64,000 bases of DNA from Bagarius yarrelli (taxonomy: Eukaryota > Chordata > Actinopteri > Siluriformes > Sisoridae), in the NCBI GenBank assembly GCA_005784505.1, contig VCAZ01000001.1:5130097-5194096 (forward strand), given 5' to 3'. Shown here one piece after another: positions 25,901 through 40,900 of this stretch. The translations under genes and the position numbers were made by a program. The notes under the pieces are model-generated. The model was not told where the DNA came from and searched no databases. It was given only the letters and a program-made list of their open reading frames with translations. Positions within the stretch are counted from its first letter, which is position 1. Every line of letters starts with the position of its first letter.

Positions 25901-28900
25901 ACAGTGTACATGTAATGTATGAGAGCTTACCCAAGCGCATGGTTGACCTGGCCAGCAGAGGGAGCTGTGGGAGGTAAATATTTCTTTGAGCTGAAGTGGA
26001 AAACATACTCGCTTCTTTCTTTTCCTCCTGCACAACACACTCCCCCAGTGCCTTTAGCTGTGAAAAGAGAAAAGCCGTCACGTTTCCAGAGTTTGTTATG
26101 GTTACACTTGGCATAATGGTCATTAAGTGAAGACTGACCTGTTGCTGCAGGAGTTTCTGGGTAAAAAGGTATAGTGATTGACCATCTGAGCCTCTCAATT
26201 CATTTAGCAGCAGAGTGGCCTTAGCAAGGGATAGACCAGATGGGAGTGAAAGGGTACTACGACCAGACAGCAGGCTTACTACTTCCTAGAGTCATACACA
26301 CAAAGAAAATTTCACTTAACTAACAGACAAAATAGCGCATAATAATAAAATATCGGGGCTTTATTAATTAGTAGGATATTGTGAATGGGTCACAAACCTG
26401 CAGCATAGAGGCGCTCTCCTCCAGCACTTTACCACAGTGTGTGTTTAACATGACCCCCTGCAGAAGCAGCAGAGCCTGAGTGTCTGGGTCTCCCCAGGCC
26501 TCAGCATCGGCTAGGCCTTGCTTTATTAACCTGTCTGCCTGCACACTGCTGTCCACACCTAAACACACACAAACAATAAGTGTTTTTATTTTTTCAGATT
26601 TATTAAATTAGATCAAAAGCATGCAATAGGTGGCTAAGTTGCAAGACGTCATGTTTAAACACAATTCACACACCCACGCATTTATTTACGGAATAAATTT
26701 ACAGAAAAATTGTTTTTAAGCCTAAAACATCTATAAATCATAAGGGTTTATAGGACTCCCTGAAAGATAACTTTGTCGGGAAGTATTTAATGATAAATAT
26801 TATGGGATTTCCTGCTAACCTGCGTAGATTGCAGTGCCAGGAATGTGAGCAGTGAGGCTCTGGATCATAGCCAATGTGCAGCGGAGCCATAATGAGCGAT
26901 CCATGTGTTCTAAAGCTTCCACTGCAGCAGGCATGTCCCCTAGCTGTGGTCCGGCATCTGCTTCAGGTTCATACGGCTATACAAGACCAACAAAAACATT
27001 AAAAGCAGGTTACGCTGTTCTCAGAAACATTAAAAAAAGACAACAATGATGTATGAGGGCACTCCGGTTAGTGACAGGCTTAGGGGAACACATCTTTGTA
27101 GTAAAAAAAAAAAAAAAAAAAAAAAAAAAGTATAACAATTAGAAAACAATAAAACTATTAAAATTAATATATATAAAAAGAGCAAAGTGCAGTACTTGTG
27201 GGATAATTAACTATAATTAATAATGTTAAGCTATTTACAACAATTTATTTCTAATACTATTAAGTATACCTTCTCTGCTTTTTTACTAGACTGTTTTAGC
27301 ACAGAAGCTGACAGTCTTTTATGCTTCTGTTGGATACTGTCATTCTGGAGCAGTGGAGAGTCCTGCAGTAATCTGAGAGCAGACGCCGCCTGATCCGCAC
27401 TGCAGCAGAAGAACCACATCATGGTTAGACACAAACACACACACACACACAAACCCATACAGTATACACAATGAACCTTAGGTTTTACCTAGAGGCAGAT
27501 TTGCCCTGCTGCAGGTTGAGACTAGACAATAGAAGTTTGATCTCCACAGTCAGCTCAAGCTCCTCAGGATCTGTATGGATGTGCTGAAGGGCAAACAGCT
27601 CAGAGTTGAGCTGGTTCAAAGTCTCTTTCAGTAGCAGAGTCTGCAGATGCACAGATTCATTTAAAATATATATCAAATTAATTAAATAAAGCATTTAACA
27701 TCCTTAATATGAGATTTTTCATAAATGTGAAACATTACATATTCATGACCTGCCTGATGTGTAAAAAACGTTAAAATGGTTTTAAATGTTAATAGACACC
27801 TCAGTGAGTCAAATAAAGCAATATGACAAACAACCTTCAAAATGGCTGCAGTTTAACTGTGTTTTACTTTAATAGCGCAAAAATGAGGACAGTGGTGGCT
27901 CAATAGTTAAGGCGCTGAGTTGTTGATCTAAAGACCAGGAAGACCTGGGTTCGAGCTCCCCCACCAACAGCCAGCCACTGTTGGGATGCTGTATCATAGC
28001 TGACTCTGCGCTCTGACCTAAACTTACTAAGATGGGATATGCAAAGAAAGAATTTTACTCTGCTGTAGAGTTTATGTGACCAATAAGGGAATTTTAAAAA
28101 TTCACACTGAAAAGTAAAGAACAAATTCTTTGAAAAAAAAAATAATGGTAAAAATCCTGAAAAATTAATTGTTTAAAATCATTAGCAACTGATAGCGTGA
28201 TAAAATATTGTCACCTTTAATGCAGTATTTAAAGAAATATTATCTATAGATTATTGGTATGGTTTAAGTTGTAAAAATATTGGCAAATGTTTTAGCCAGT
28301 TAATATAAATGTTTGGCTGTATTTATTATGTGGTTACTTAAAATTTAATTAAAAGTGTTAAATTTAAAGCTAATTTTAAATGGTAACTATTATAACAAAA
28401 TAATAAACGGTGACCTTGACTTGTCCTGGAGAAAGTATGACTTTTTTGAACTGAAGCTTTAGGCCTTTGGGCTCCGCACACTTTATGGAAGGGCTACCGG
28501 GAGATTCGTCACTGCTGGAATTGTGTAGGCTGGAAGTACTGGAGGTCCTTATCTGTGTTTCTGAAATCTCTGTGTATCAACACGTGTATAAATATGTTTT
28601 AATGTACCGCTTTTGATATATGAGAGTGAACTGATAAACTATTAACAAGCACTGAAAAAGAAAGTTTGTCACAGCATTTAGTACCTGTACACGGCTCAGG
28701 TAGGCCATGAATTGTACTGCACATGGTCAGGATCAGCTGAAATCTCGCCAGATGTATTCGGGAGGTTAGTTTGCTGCCATACAAAGCCATGATATCTTCA
28801 CTAAGTCTCTTGTTCACCAGCTCCTCGAGAACCTGCAGACGAGAAACAGCATGTTGTTTCTATTCGGACAAGGTCTACTTTTTTATCCACTATTTAAAAA

Positions 28901-31900
28901 CAAAAAGCTTCTTACCTCAAGATTACAAGGATCCATGAGAGGTTTGGAAGTACTGAACACCTTCCATGTCTGTAAGCATAATACACAGGAGAAGAGGTTA
29001 TTTTCAATATATCTTGTGTATGGTATCTTACCATAGGGATTATTCTGCCCACAAGCTGTGTAAATGCTGATATGTGCCATACCGAAGCTTTCTCTGCTGT
29101 AGTAAAGCTGCTATGAGGCAGACGAATTTTCTCTCTATCACTTAAACTGTGTAGCTCTTTCACCGCTTCAGCAAAAAAGTGCAGCGTAGTCAAAGTCTTT
29201 ACCTGTAGACAAAACACAGAGGGCATGACCGATGGACATCTACGTTACAGCAGTAGCCCTATTTTTTACTTATTTATCAGTAACTGCTTCAGCCTGCTTA
29301 GATGTAAGGTGGGAGGATATTTTAAATGGGGTTCCAGTCCTTTGCAAAGAAACCATACTCACCCTAACAAACATTCAAGACAGTAACTTGTGCTCAGGAT
29401 AGAACCAGGGTATTTAGGGACACCAGATCTACTCACTGTCCGCTTTTTGTTTAAAAAAATCTATTATTTTTAACTATAATTGAATTGATAGAAAGAATAC
29501 AAATATTTAAAAGGAACAAAGATACATCTCACTGCCCTTGTTTTCCTTCGGGTCTAATATTATTATAAATTATCAGCTTCTCTTACACACCTTTAGTATT
29601 CTACATCCTGCGGTGAGATGTGGGTGCCGACACACGTCGCTGGCTAGGTATTGGAAGAGAACGAGTAGAGGAAGTACCTGCAAGTAAACCGAAATAGAAA
29701 ATGAACTTATTGGCATATTGAATAGCGTTAAAATGTAAGTAATAGATAGGAAAAGTCCACTTTAACCACGGTTCCACTAGCAATTTTAAGGTTGGGCCCC
29801 CTACCACATCCATTCTGCAGTTTTAGTACAAATAAAACAGACTTTACTTAATTACAATTAAGCATGAAATGACAGATCTACAGTGTACCCCAACACATTC
29901 ATTTATTCATCTTCTGCTTTTTCCCTTCTTTCCCTGGAGTCTATCGCAGCCCTCTTTAAAAGGGCAGAGGGCAGGAAGGGTACACCCTGGACAGGTCGCC
30001 ACTCCATCACAGGGCCACACACACACACGCACTCCCCAGACATTTAATATAAAATATTAAACATTTGATAATTTAGACGTGTAATCGGCATTATGTGTAT
30101 ATATATATATATATACCTGTATATATAGTCCTGGGATAACTTAATGGTTAAAATGTTGACCTACTGATGAAAACTAATCAGAGAGTTGTGTCCAAGGGTT
30201 TCCTAGGTCAGTTGTATATTTACAGTATATAAACCTCTTTTTTATATACCGTAAATAGACAACTACAATTTGCTTTCGATAAGGGCATTTGTTAATTGCC
30301 AAAAATGTGTTATAATGTAAATGTAGTTGTAAATAGTAAATAGTTGCTTTGTTTTAGTACTGAGAGGTGGTGTCCTGAGGTGTAGAGCCAGTGACACACA
30401 AAGCCCAGGCTGGCCACAGTGCTCCCGAGGACAGTCTGGTCCAACTGTGAGAAAAGATTCACTCCAGGTATGAGCTCCATATTCAGTGTGTAAGAAGAGT
30501 ATTCCAAATCATTTTTGGGATGAGGCAGGGATGCCCTCAACAGACACTGCACAACACAAAAATAAACACAAGCAAATTCTGATTTAAATGCATTATATGT
30601 AAGTTTTGCACACCATCTCCTTTAGACACAAGAAACTTTTTTACCTTGAAGAGCTTAGCAGAGAGAAGGCAGCAATTTGTTCGCTGGCTTATGTTATTTG
30701 TTAAGCTATACCTGTGTACAAAAGTACAAATGCATGATTAAAACTTTAATAAAGTAAAAGCAAAGACAGATAAATAGCTTCATTTTTATTATTTCACATA
30801 CTGAGCAATCTTAGCAGACAACAGTGCACCCTGGAGACAGCCCCATATCCCAACATGCCTCAGGGGCTGATGAGAGGAGCTATGGCCCCATGAATCACCA
30901 TCCCAGGATTCTAGCACATTTGCGGTCTGCAGGGAGCGGTCCAGAGCTTTGCTCCATTGTGAGTAAGCAGCCCTATGCATACATTAAACAAATATATACA
31001 GCATATATAACTAACTGTACTTTACATTTATTAGCCATACATGCATGTCATAATATATTTAAAACTTATAACACTGATGGTACATACTTTAGATTTCCAT
31101 TGTAGAAATGCAGGTTCCCGAGGTCATGCAGAGCTTGAACTTGTAATGTGTTATAATTATTTGCTTGAAGGTATTCTACGGTAGTGAACAAGATGTGTTT
31201 AGCTTAAAGATCCACGCTGTGCGTGTTCACACTTGTGCAAACATCAGATAAAATTCTTACTAATAGAGCTGTTATAGGAGGAGAGGATGATCTGGATGTG
31301 CAAAGGAGATAGGGGCGAGCTGTAAACAGAGCCTAGAGAGCTGTAGTCTTCTCTGGAAAGGTCTGGAGGGCCAATGAACGGCGCAGTGCTGACTGCTATG
31401 TTAAACTCCACTTTGCCCTGTGAGCCAGGACAAGACTCCTTACAGAATGGCACCTCTAACACTAGTGGGTATAAAAAGATTATATAAGATTATATTATAT
31501 TACTTCTACAATAAATATTCAATAGTAAGAGTTTAAATTAGACTATGCAGTATTTACAGTGAGGGTAATAATTATTTGATCCTATGACAATTTTGTATGT
31601 CTGAGATTAGAAGCAATCCCTTTAATCTCAGCCTGTTACCTGTATAATAAATACCTGTCCACAGAAGCAAGTAATTAATCAGATTCCAAACTCTCCACCA
31701 TGGCCAAGACCATGGAGCAGTCCAAGGATGTCAGGGACAAGATTATAGACCTACACAAGGCTGGAATGGGCTACAAGATCATCAGCAAGCATCTCCCTCG
31801 GTCTGGGCCTTCATGCAAGATCTCACCTTGTGGAGTTTTAATGATCATAAAAATAGTGGGGAATTAGCCCAGAACTACACAGGAGGACCTTGGGACCAGT

Positions 31901-34900
31901 TTTATTTAAGAATGTCTTGTGCTCCCAGTTCTCACATTCTTTTAGCCAACACTGTTAGCCTTTACTTTAATAGACTGTAATAATTCACAGTTTTACTTCT
32001 GGGTGTCAACCAGAAAAGCATGCATTCTATTGAAGTTCCTTTTTCATATAATTTTTTCCCCCTTATTAGTAATCTAAACCTAAACTAAGATTTCTGTAAA
32101 GCTGATTCAGGCCATTGTATGATTTATTGTAAACAAATTTACCAATAGAGCTGAAGACTGATGTCCAGTGGATTCCAGCTATAGCTCTAATGCAGACTGT
32201 GTAAATGATAAGGAGAAGGACTCACAGTGCTGTGTGTTAGCTAGCAGAAGCATGATCAGTGTTTGGCTGTGCTGAAAGGCACGAAATGTGTGACGTCTCT
32301 TGGCCAGGGACTCTCTAAAGCAGTGCAGTGTGTCATCAATGTTCAGTGGTACAGAGACTACACACATGGCTCTTCTTCTCTCTGCAGAGATGAAAAAAAT
32401 ACACATCTCTAAACATGTCTAAACACTTCTTAGTAATTAACAGCATTTTGCTTGTTAGATACACATTGGAGGACGTCTTTATAGTCAGTAATTGAATAGT
32501 ATTTATTGGTAGACACAATTTATAATTTAATATAGACTAAAACACTTCACCTGCCACTTCCAGAGGTTCTGAGGCAGTACTATCTTCAGTACTTTCACAC
32601 CAGCTCTCCACACTGGAACCTAAAAGCAGCTGTTTGCCTGCATAGTTCCTACCGGTCACCTGTGGGCGAATGTCAATAATAAAGGAATATTCTAATTCGT
32701 AATGAATAAATGTTATCTTTCATGAAATGTAGGAGCATTTTATTCACCTTTTCTCCATTCAGCGTTTCTGTGTGGGTAAAGTGTGGCTGAGGGACTGAAG
32801 GTCCTTCAAAGTAGTTTATTCTTTCCAGGAGTCTTCTCTGAGCATATACCAGTACAGGGGTTATGATATGAGTGTAGTGTTCCCTGGAATACAGAACATT
32901 AGCTTCCTGAGCTATAACATTTAAACTGTTCTTTTACAACTTGTGCTGACACTGTCAATTTCTTCTTTTCAGTTTTGTGTTATTCTTGTCCTTATTTGTT
33001 TTTCCACCAACCAGCCAAATCTCCCTTATTACACATAAAAACCCACCCTAGCAAAAGCCACACATGAACCTAGCAATCTCACAGACAGCATGGGCGAGCA
33101 GAACACAGAACACAATAATTTCACTTTATGATCTATGTCAACATACACTAAATTGTCAAAAATGTGATTTTTTAACAGCTAATTCCAGATTTACCTACCA
33201 TTTTGCAATCTTTTAGTGAGACTTTCCACAACAATTTCAAGCTTGAATGAGAGATTTTGTATATAGTATTGGTACTAACATCAGGTGTGTGTGGCAGTCG
33301 GCTTTCTAGTTTATCCCAAATGTGTACTGTGGGGTTAAAATCAGGGCTTTGTGCAAAACACTGTGGTGTAGCGGTGGCTTAAATAGTTTGTTGAAAGACC
33401 AAAATAGGTTGCCCCATCACCTGCCAACCAGCCACCCTTTAGAAACTGACCCTTCTGCTTCTGTATCACCCTAGCTTTTTAGCCAACGAAGGAAGAAGAA
33501 ACAAATTTCCTTGCAAGGTGTTGGCTGTACAGCAGACCGTTAACACACCTGACTGTAAAGGTATATGTGTAACGGCTTTTACGAAGAACACTTAATTTTT
33601 TCACTCCATGGAGCTCAATAATTAGGGGTTTTTTGGATTCATTGACAGAGACACTGTCATGCTGGAATCTTTTAGTTCCAGTGAAGGAATAATGAAATGC
33701 TACAACATACAAACTGTGTGCCTTCAAAATTGTAGCAACATTTTGGAGTTTATGGTCAGGTGTCCACAAATGTTTGGCAATAAAGTGTATATTTACAGCA
33801 CATAATGTGTACTTTTTTGGAAAATGCAACTTGGAATTTTAAGCCAATATTGGGCAGATACAAATAAATACTCTGCCAGTTCAATGTAAAATCTCTGCCA
33901 GTTAAATGTTTATTATTATCAATTTATCATTGGCCTAAGAATGTCCCCTTATTTTCCTTTTTTATTTTTTTGTGAAACCACCCACCTTGTATAAAAGTTG
34001 TATAGCAAGGCAAGATGGGCAAGTGTTTCCCATTTGGCCTGGTAGAAAAGAAGCTCTAGTGTGTGCATGACTAAATTCTTCATCCAATTCAGGTCTACCA
34101 GTACCCCATCGTTTAGAGGCCTGGTCTCTAGCTCTTCATTCTCCTCATCATATATCTTCCACTGCTACACAGAGAGAGCGCTCAGCATCAAACACTAAAC
34201 AGATTAAATATACCTTATTGTATAAAGTGTGACACTTAGTGGTGGATGAAATGACCTGTAAATTCTCCATCATGTCCATGAGCAGTTCTGAAGCCAGGGC
34301 CAGCAGGGGTGTGAACACTGTGTAGAACTGCTCCAACTTCAGTATGCTGGGATTTTTCCAGGTCTGGCTACACTCCACCAGAGATGCAATGGTACTGAAC
34401 TGGTCCCACAAAATCTCACACACCCACTGTAGAGATGTCCAAAGTTCTCCACGATAGGCCAGAACCTGCACAAAAATTCCATCGACTAACAATTACCCAA
34501 ATGACACCCAAGCTAAAAAAAAAAGAAGATTTTAGATAAAGTGTAGATGTTTCTGCACCATAGCTCTTTTGAGATGTACTGAGGCTGTGTAGACTGTGTC
34601 TAATGTCTTGAAGGGAATGTCGTTTGTAGAAGTCTCAGTTGAGTCACTGCTATCTGAATCATTGGTGCATGGATTGTCCAGGTCACACTCCACTTCACTA
34701 TCATCAGATCCCTCTTCACAGTTGTTTGGGGCTCCTGTCAAGATATTTGACATTTTAATTATAAATATAGTTTGTGAATAAACTCTATTTTACAATGTTA
34801 TGTTGAATTAGTAAAACAAAATTTAAACTTGTTTTGGCAAAATTAGCAAACATTGCAAGCAAACAAAACAAACACTAACATTTACATTTTTTAAGAATAG

Positions 34901-37900
34901 CTTGATATGTTTTGTACTTTATAAATGATCCATGATACACCAATCCCTGCTGGTCAACCATGCACATTTTCTGTCCTTGATTAAACAGATTTTTCTTCTG
35001 ATTTTAACTGTTTATAAAGCATGAAATTGTAAATTGGGAAGTAGTAGCGCAGCGGTTAAGATGTAAGACTGCTAATTGGATGATCGGGGTTCGATTCACG
35101 GAACCACTACGTTCCCACTGTTGAGCCCTTAAGTAAGGTCCTTAACCCACAATTGCTCAATTGTATAAAGGAGATAAATGTACGTCGCTCTGGATAAGGG
35201 TGTCTACCAAATGCAGTAAATGTTAATGTAAAACGATTATTTGGGTTGATTCTCTGTTACATCAAAAAATTACAGTAAAATAAAACCATTTTTAAATTGA
35301 AAAATTTTTATTGGACAAATTTGCTTTAAGGACAACAGAAAGGTTAACAAGGATACCCACGCTGACTGCTGTCCTTGGCTTTGTGTACAGTAAGTTCGAG
35401 GACTGAAGGGCTTAACTCCAGTGGCTTGGTGTGTGGAGAAAAATTATTCCATTTCACCAGCGTTCCGGTATGTGCCAAGGAGAAGAAGCGCAACGACAAC
35501 TTGCTGTAACTGTAGTTTTTAGGCAGAAAATTACTGATTAAATGTTAAGATTCCAAACTGCACAGTATATTTAAGATAGAAACGTAAAAATGTTTTCAGT
35601 GGCAATATAGGCGTACCATTGTTGGACAGGTGTTTCAGGGTTTAGTTGTAAGTGCTTGATAAGCAGATTAATGTGCGCTTGAGCCAGCATCAGATTGGCA
35701 CGGCATCGCCATGGTAACTCGTCTGAGTGGACCTGCCTCATCAACTTTTGTCGTTGGTGCCTTCTTAATGAACCCAACTGTTTTATTGCTGTCTCCACTG
35801 TCCTGATCTCTCTGCCACACAGTACAGTCTCAGTATCAGCATACAGTTCACACAACATCAATTTAACCGACTATAGAGCTTATCAGAGCTTACTTCTCAG
35901 ACTCTTCTGAGCTGGTTTTCTTTCGCAACTCATTCCTCTTTCGTTTTTTCTAATAAACAATATAAACAGAAGTAATTTTAGGGTTTTAGAAGTATAATGG
36001 TGTTAATGAGACCATATGTGTGTAAGTGGGTTCGTTTTCTTCGTTTACTTTATCGCGGGACTGTATGACAGATGATGTGAACTTCTTTAGATCTTTTCTT
36101 ATTTTCTTATAAGGCTTCTTTGGCAGTGTCAAACTTTCATCTCGGCTGTAAAAACAAACAAACAAAAAAAAACGCATTTTAGCCATGCAACCAGACGATT
36201 GCAGATATTTATACACGCATAAATGCCCGCAAACACCTCTTAATCCAGCTAAAAATTTCTTGGCCCCACTGTATTAGCAGTTCAAACTGTTCCTCTTGCA
36301 AAGCTCTTTGCAGTAGAAGTGCAGCAAACTCCATGAAGCAAGACATCTGTTTGAACTTCATCACTGTTGTGGAAAATACTTATTTATCATATACATTACA
36401 ATAACTGTACCGCTGTACACTGTTGTATAACGGGGTTTAGTTTACCGTTTGAAAAGGCATTAGTAAGGCTGCTGGAACCGATGATGTTATACAGGATTTT
36501 CTGATCTTCCTCTCCACTGAGGTCATTATCCAAACTGTCTGCTGCTTAAAAAATGGCAGTGACATTAGAAAATAGTTTTTTTGACATAGATATCACAGGT
36601 TGTATAAAGCAAATATAAAGCCAATATAAAGAATTGACAAAGCCTTTTCTTTCTATATGTAACGTTCAGAGTTTTTGGTTTTCATGTATTGTTATTGTTC
36701 ATGTTTTATGTTGATTCGTGTTTATTGTTTAATTGCTATGCTAAGCTAGCCTAGACAGTTTGTTTTGTTTACTTCCTGGTTTGTCCTCATGTCTTCTTGT
36801 CATGTTATTCCATTTGTCCTTGTGTCTTGTTTTCAATGATTGTGTTCAGGTGCGTCTTGTTTAAGTTTATGTGTTCAGTATATATATATAGATATATATA
36901 TATATATAGATATATATATCTATCTATATATATATATATATCTATATATATATATATCTATATATATATACCCTCTTGTAGCCTTGTGTCTTTGTGGTTT
37001 ATTGTTCTCTGTACCACTGTGGTGAGTGTGTGTGTATGTGCGTGCGCGTGGTCAGTCTAGTCCATTTAAGTCTTTGTTTGTCACATTTTGTAATAAACTG
37101 CACCCTCGGGCTCCAAATACATCTCGCCTCAGTGGAGCCCGTTACAATATATCACAAAATAATACTGGGCATTACAAGCATATTGGTGATGTGATGTGAG
37201 CATATTGGTGCAGTTATTGTTACCACCTAAATATTAATTCTTTTTCTTTTGCTTGATGTAATCTTAGAGGTCTAATTAAAAAAAATTAATTTACCTTCTC
37301 TGTTCCAGGCTAAATTCTCTGCTTTCATTTTTAATTGTTGCTTTAGACCAGTACATTCCAAAGCTTTTAACTCCTCACTAGGTTCATCCTCTTCCTCCTC
37401 CACAGACTTTTTCCGGGGTTTCTGTGTCTGAAAATAACAAAACATATCCACTATCATTGCTAGAACTTCTCAATGCCTGTTTGCTAGCTAGATTTTTTTT
37501 AAATAAATCTTTATCACCTACCTGAAATTTTTACAGGTGTATGTGTTTGTACCTGTATAAGAATACTATATAAAGCTGGAAAAGTATCAGCTCAGTGGTT
37601 AAGGTTACCAGTAAAAAGGTAGCGAACTATAAACCCAAAACTGCTAAGCTAACATTGCTGGACCATTGAACAGGGCTCTTAATTCTAAACTAGTTATGGG
37701 TGGTTCTTGAGCAATTTATTGTTTTAAACAATTCCTTACAAATCACTCAAACCTGAAGACTTGTCAGAAAAGAGGTGAGCTAATCACAGATTGAAGCCCC
37801 AGATAAACAATGAATTAATCTGTTTTGTTTCTTATAGCATTAAGGGGACCCTGGACATAAAGCGGAAAGCTTTATATATACAGTACTTTTTTCCAACCCA

Positions 37901-40900
37901 CCACGTCATGCTGCTGGAGACTCTCACTCATCTCCAACAGGAGCTGCTTGCCCTGATCCATCACTGAAGATGCCATACTGTCCTCTTTCAAAGCATGCAA
38001 GCCCTAGACACAAAAAACACACAGCAAATGTACTTTGTCTAAGCAATGCAGTCTTAGGTTACAATATTCCTGGATACACAACTGAGTAGACTGAGTGATA
38101 GGTCCCAATGTCTTTCTTGCAATCAGATAACATTAGTAACATTACCAGTAGTATACACACACGGCTATTTAGCACATAAAATCGGCTCAGTATTAAATGT
38201 TGTGAGAACCCTTATTACCTTAGCTACATAGTGTGTAATGCAGGCCACCATATGATATAGAGATTCATTAGTAGCAGAGGGTCTTTTCTGTTTGAGTGAA
38301 GTTGGAATCTCCTGCAACACCATCAGACACTTCAACAGCACCTGAAACACGCACAGGGTCTAATGATTCAAACAGTTCATAGTTTCATAGTTGAATTAAA
38401 ATGAAAATGTAAAGATTGTAAAAACTTTGATTAATTTTAACATATTTATCAACAGCGACATGTTGCAACACTTTTTCTACTGTATAGTTGTAATGCGCTG
38501 TGGAAAACAACACAAAGGGGCTCTTATATATAAAATATTTAAGAACAAACTCATAAGCTTTTATTTCTCTTTTTCTCTTCAACTAGGAAACAAAACAAAC
38601 CAAAAATCCCTGAAACAACAATTATACCAGCTTTATTTAATTCTCACATGGAGCATCTGTCATACGATGGCTCTTATAAATCATCTAATTAAAGTATTAA
38701 CATTTTTTGATTCAAAATGCTATAAAAAAAAAAACAACACCTTATTACCAGTAAAACATAGTTTAAACAGCTTGAACCCACCTGAATTACCGGTTCTGAT
38801 GGAATCTGATAGAAGATAAGAGGTGCCAGGAGACCATAGCAGATCACTACAGCCTGCAAGGCGGCACTGCTGTCTTTGAGATGTAAAGACAGATCTACGG
38901 CCACAAGCATCCTTTCACACTCTGCAAGTCTAGCCTCCTGTAGCAATGGTTATAAGAACAGCATTAAAGTCAAGTTGCATCTTATTTGCCACAAAATATT
39001 TACTAATGCACACTGCTGGAGATAGAGGTCTACAGGTCCCCAGTTACTTATTTAGCACACATGAGATACAGAGATGAGACTCTAACCTGTCCCCAGATCA
39101 GAGAGCTTCCATTATCAAGTGAGTTGCAGTACAGCGTGCTCTCCTGGATGTGGATATCAGTTTGCATGAAGATTGAAGCAAGGAAAAGCTGCTGTAGTAA
39201 AGGAGATGATAGCTGCAATATTGCTGGGCACAATCTTTAGGCATAAATATATAAAACAAGACAAACAGTTAGGATATCCGAAGGTGTATTTAACACAACA
39301 TTAGACAGATAATTTTTACTGCTGGGTTGTCTCACTTTGTCTGGGCAAGACTATCAGGAGCTTTCTTATCCGCTGGTTTTTGACAGGCGCCGGAATCTTT
39401 GACTGACGGAAGGATAAAGTGGCTCCAAATCTCATTGCAGGCTTTCTTGGCTAGAGTATACTGACCTGTTTGGTAGGCCACCTGAAGCAGAGAGATCGGA
39501 ATATTACTTGTGTGAGTCATATGCCTTAACAATTTAGGTGTCTATAAACGTACCTGAGCGAAATGTGCCCAGGCTGTCAACAGAGGCAGGGGGAGGTAGG
39601 CCAGCACTGGCCTTGTGCTATCTCCAATACCTCCTCCAATCAGGTTGCCCTGAGCATCATAGGCTGCCAGAGCAAAGATATACTTCTGGTTGGGCTCCAG
39701 GCCACTTATGCAAAACAAGTGTTCTCCTCTAGATGGAATCTAATTGGAGAAATTTTTTTTAGTTTACTCACTAATATTTTGCACAGCGGAAAAACACAAT
39801 ATTGTAATTTGTTGTGTAAACGACAAGTTTAACATTTACAATTTTTTAATAAAAAAGCATAACGCATACCATTTCCCCAGTGCCGATTAAGTGGCAGTCT
39901 CCAATCCGCACTTTCAGTTTTACACCTTCGACTTCTCTACCATAAATACGGTACCAGCAGACCTGCACCAAACCAAGATTATATTTACATTTACATTTAC
40001 AGCATTTGGCAGATGCCCTTATCCAGAGCGACTTACATTTTATATCTTTTTTATACAACTGAGCAATTAGGAGTTAAGGGCCTTGCTCAGGGGCCCACAA
40101 TGGTGGCCTACAGTGCTACAATTGAACCCCAGTCTTTCTGGTACCATTTCAACACCTTAACCACTGCGCCACCACTTCGCCACTTTTATTAACCTTTGAC
40201 ACAAGCATCACCTAAATAACAGTATTGTACAGTTTTTTCCCCTATTTTTCTTACGAACATAAAAACAGCTGTCTAGTTACATAAGTGGTCCTCTTGTATC
40301 AAATATTAAATTATACTTTAAATGTTGATCAATGGTACACCTTTATACAATATATGTGGAAGATACAGTTCCAAAAAAAAGTTTTTATACAAAAAGAAAA
40401 GTCTTTTATCAGCAAAAAAAGGGAAACTTTTGTGGAGCCAGTGAAATCAGTAGAACCATATATAGGTCAATACTTTGTCTTCGAATGATATGAAGATTTG
40501 GTTCTACTTCCAATGAAAACAAATAAGGTGTTGGGCTGCTAACCAGCAGACTGTTGGTTCGATTCCCAATACAACCACGGTGAGCCCCTGAGCAGGGCCC
40601 TTAACCCTTATTTGCTCAGTTGTAAAAAAAAAAATTAATATAAGTTGCTCTGGATAAGGGCATCTGCCAAATGCCATAAATGTAATTGAGGTGATTAAAA
40701 ATGAGCTGATTCCAAAAATACATTGTTAAATCAATTGCTGGAAAGAAAATGTGAAATTCTTATGCAAGACACTATACTATAATAGTAAAATTTAACAACA
40801 AAGAAAGCTCAAAGTAGCGAGTGATGTAATAGAATTACCTGTTCCTCCAGCACATATGGTGCTGGTATGAAAGTTAAAGATCGGTTGCTACGTGACAGCA

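Larger units (their letters stand above)
19950..26976 (-). other. cfap54: cfap54 exons 54-69 (C-terminus)
   Basis: Exons: 54 26820-26976; 55 26398-26558; 56 26139-26285; 57 25931-26057; 58 24945-25109; 59 24739-24847; 60 24332-24431; 61 24133-24204; 62 23393-23519; 63 23058-23210; 64 22491-22660; 65 22115-22216; 66 21853-21959; 67 20483-20711; 68 20153-20236; 69 19950-20069 (stop TGA 19950-19952). Exons 68 and 69 were found by splice-site reading. Exon 67 could instead read through its donor to a nearby stop, but the strong donor plus two in-frame downstream exons favours splicing. Confidence 0.82.
27270..34734 (-). other. cfap54: cfap54 exons 36-53 (central-to-C-terminal part)
   Basis: Exons: 36 34559-34734; 37 34256-34465; 38 33986-34161; 39 32748-32883; 40 32551-32659; 41 32226-32381; 42 31261-31461; 43 31088-31175; 44 30802-30972; 45 30645-30711; 46 30361-30546; 47 29591-29677; 48 29032-29202; 49 28916-28969; 50 28685-28832; 51 28415-28560; 52 27489-27640; 53 27270-27399. 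Exon 36 is acidic and Ser/Thr-rich ([11 protein letters not shown]). Exon 42 must use the acceptor at 31462-31463, because the alternative AG five bases downstream would create a stop codon across the junction. Confidence 0.85.

Noticed and set aside
35036..35110. A/B-box sequences as tRNA genes (here and in other SINEs)
   Set aside because: They lack a cloverleaf with anticodon arm and acceptor pairing and continue into SINE body and tail.
35861..35880. An upstream start of cfap54 exon 34 at the AG near 35870
   Set aside because: That would leave an intron of about 20 bp and break frame; the acceptor at 35812 gives an 82-bp intron and correct phase.
36797..37060. 87-codon ORF with hydrophobic runs
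   Set aside because: It lies in the probable solo LTR and its AT tract.
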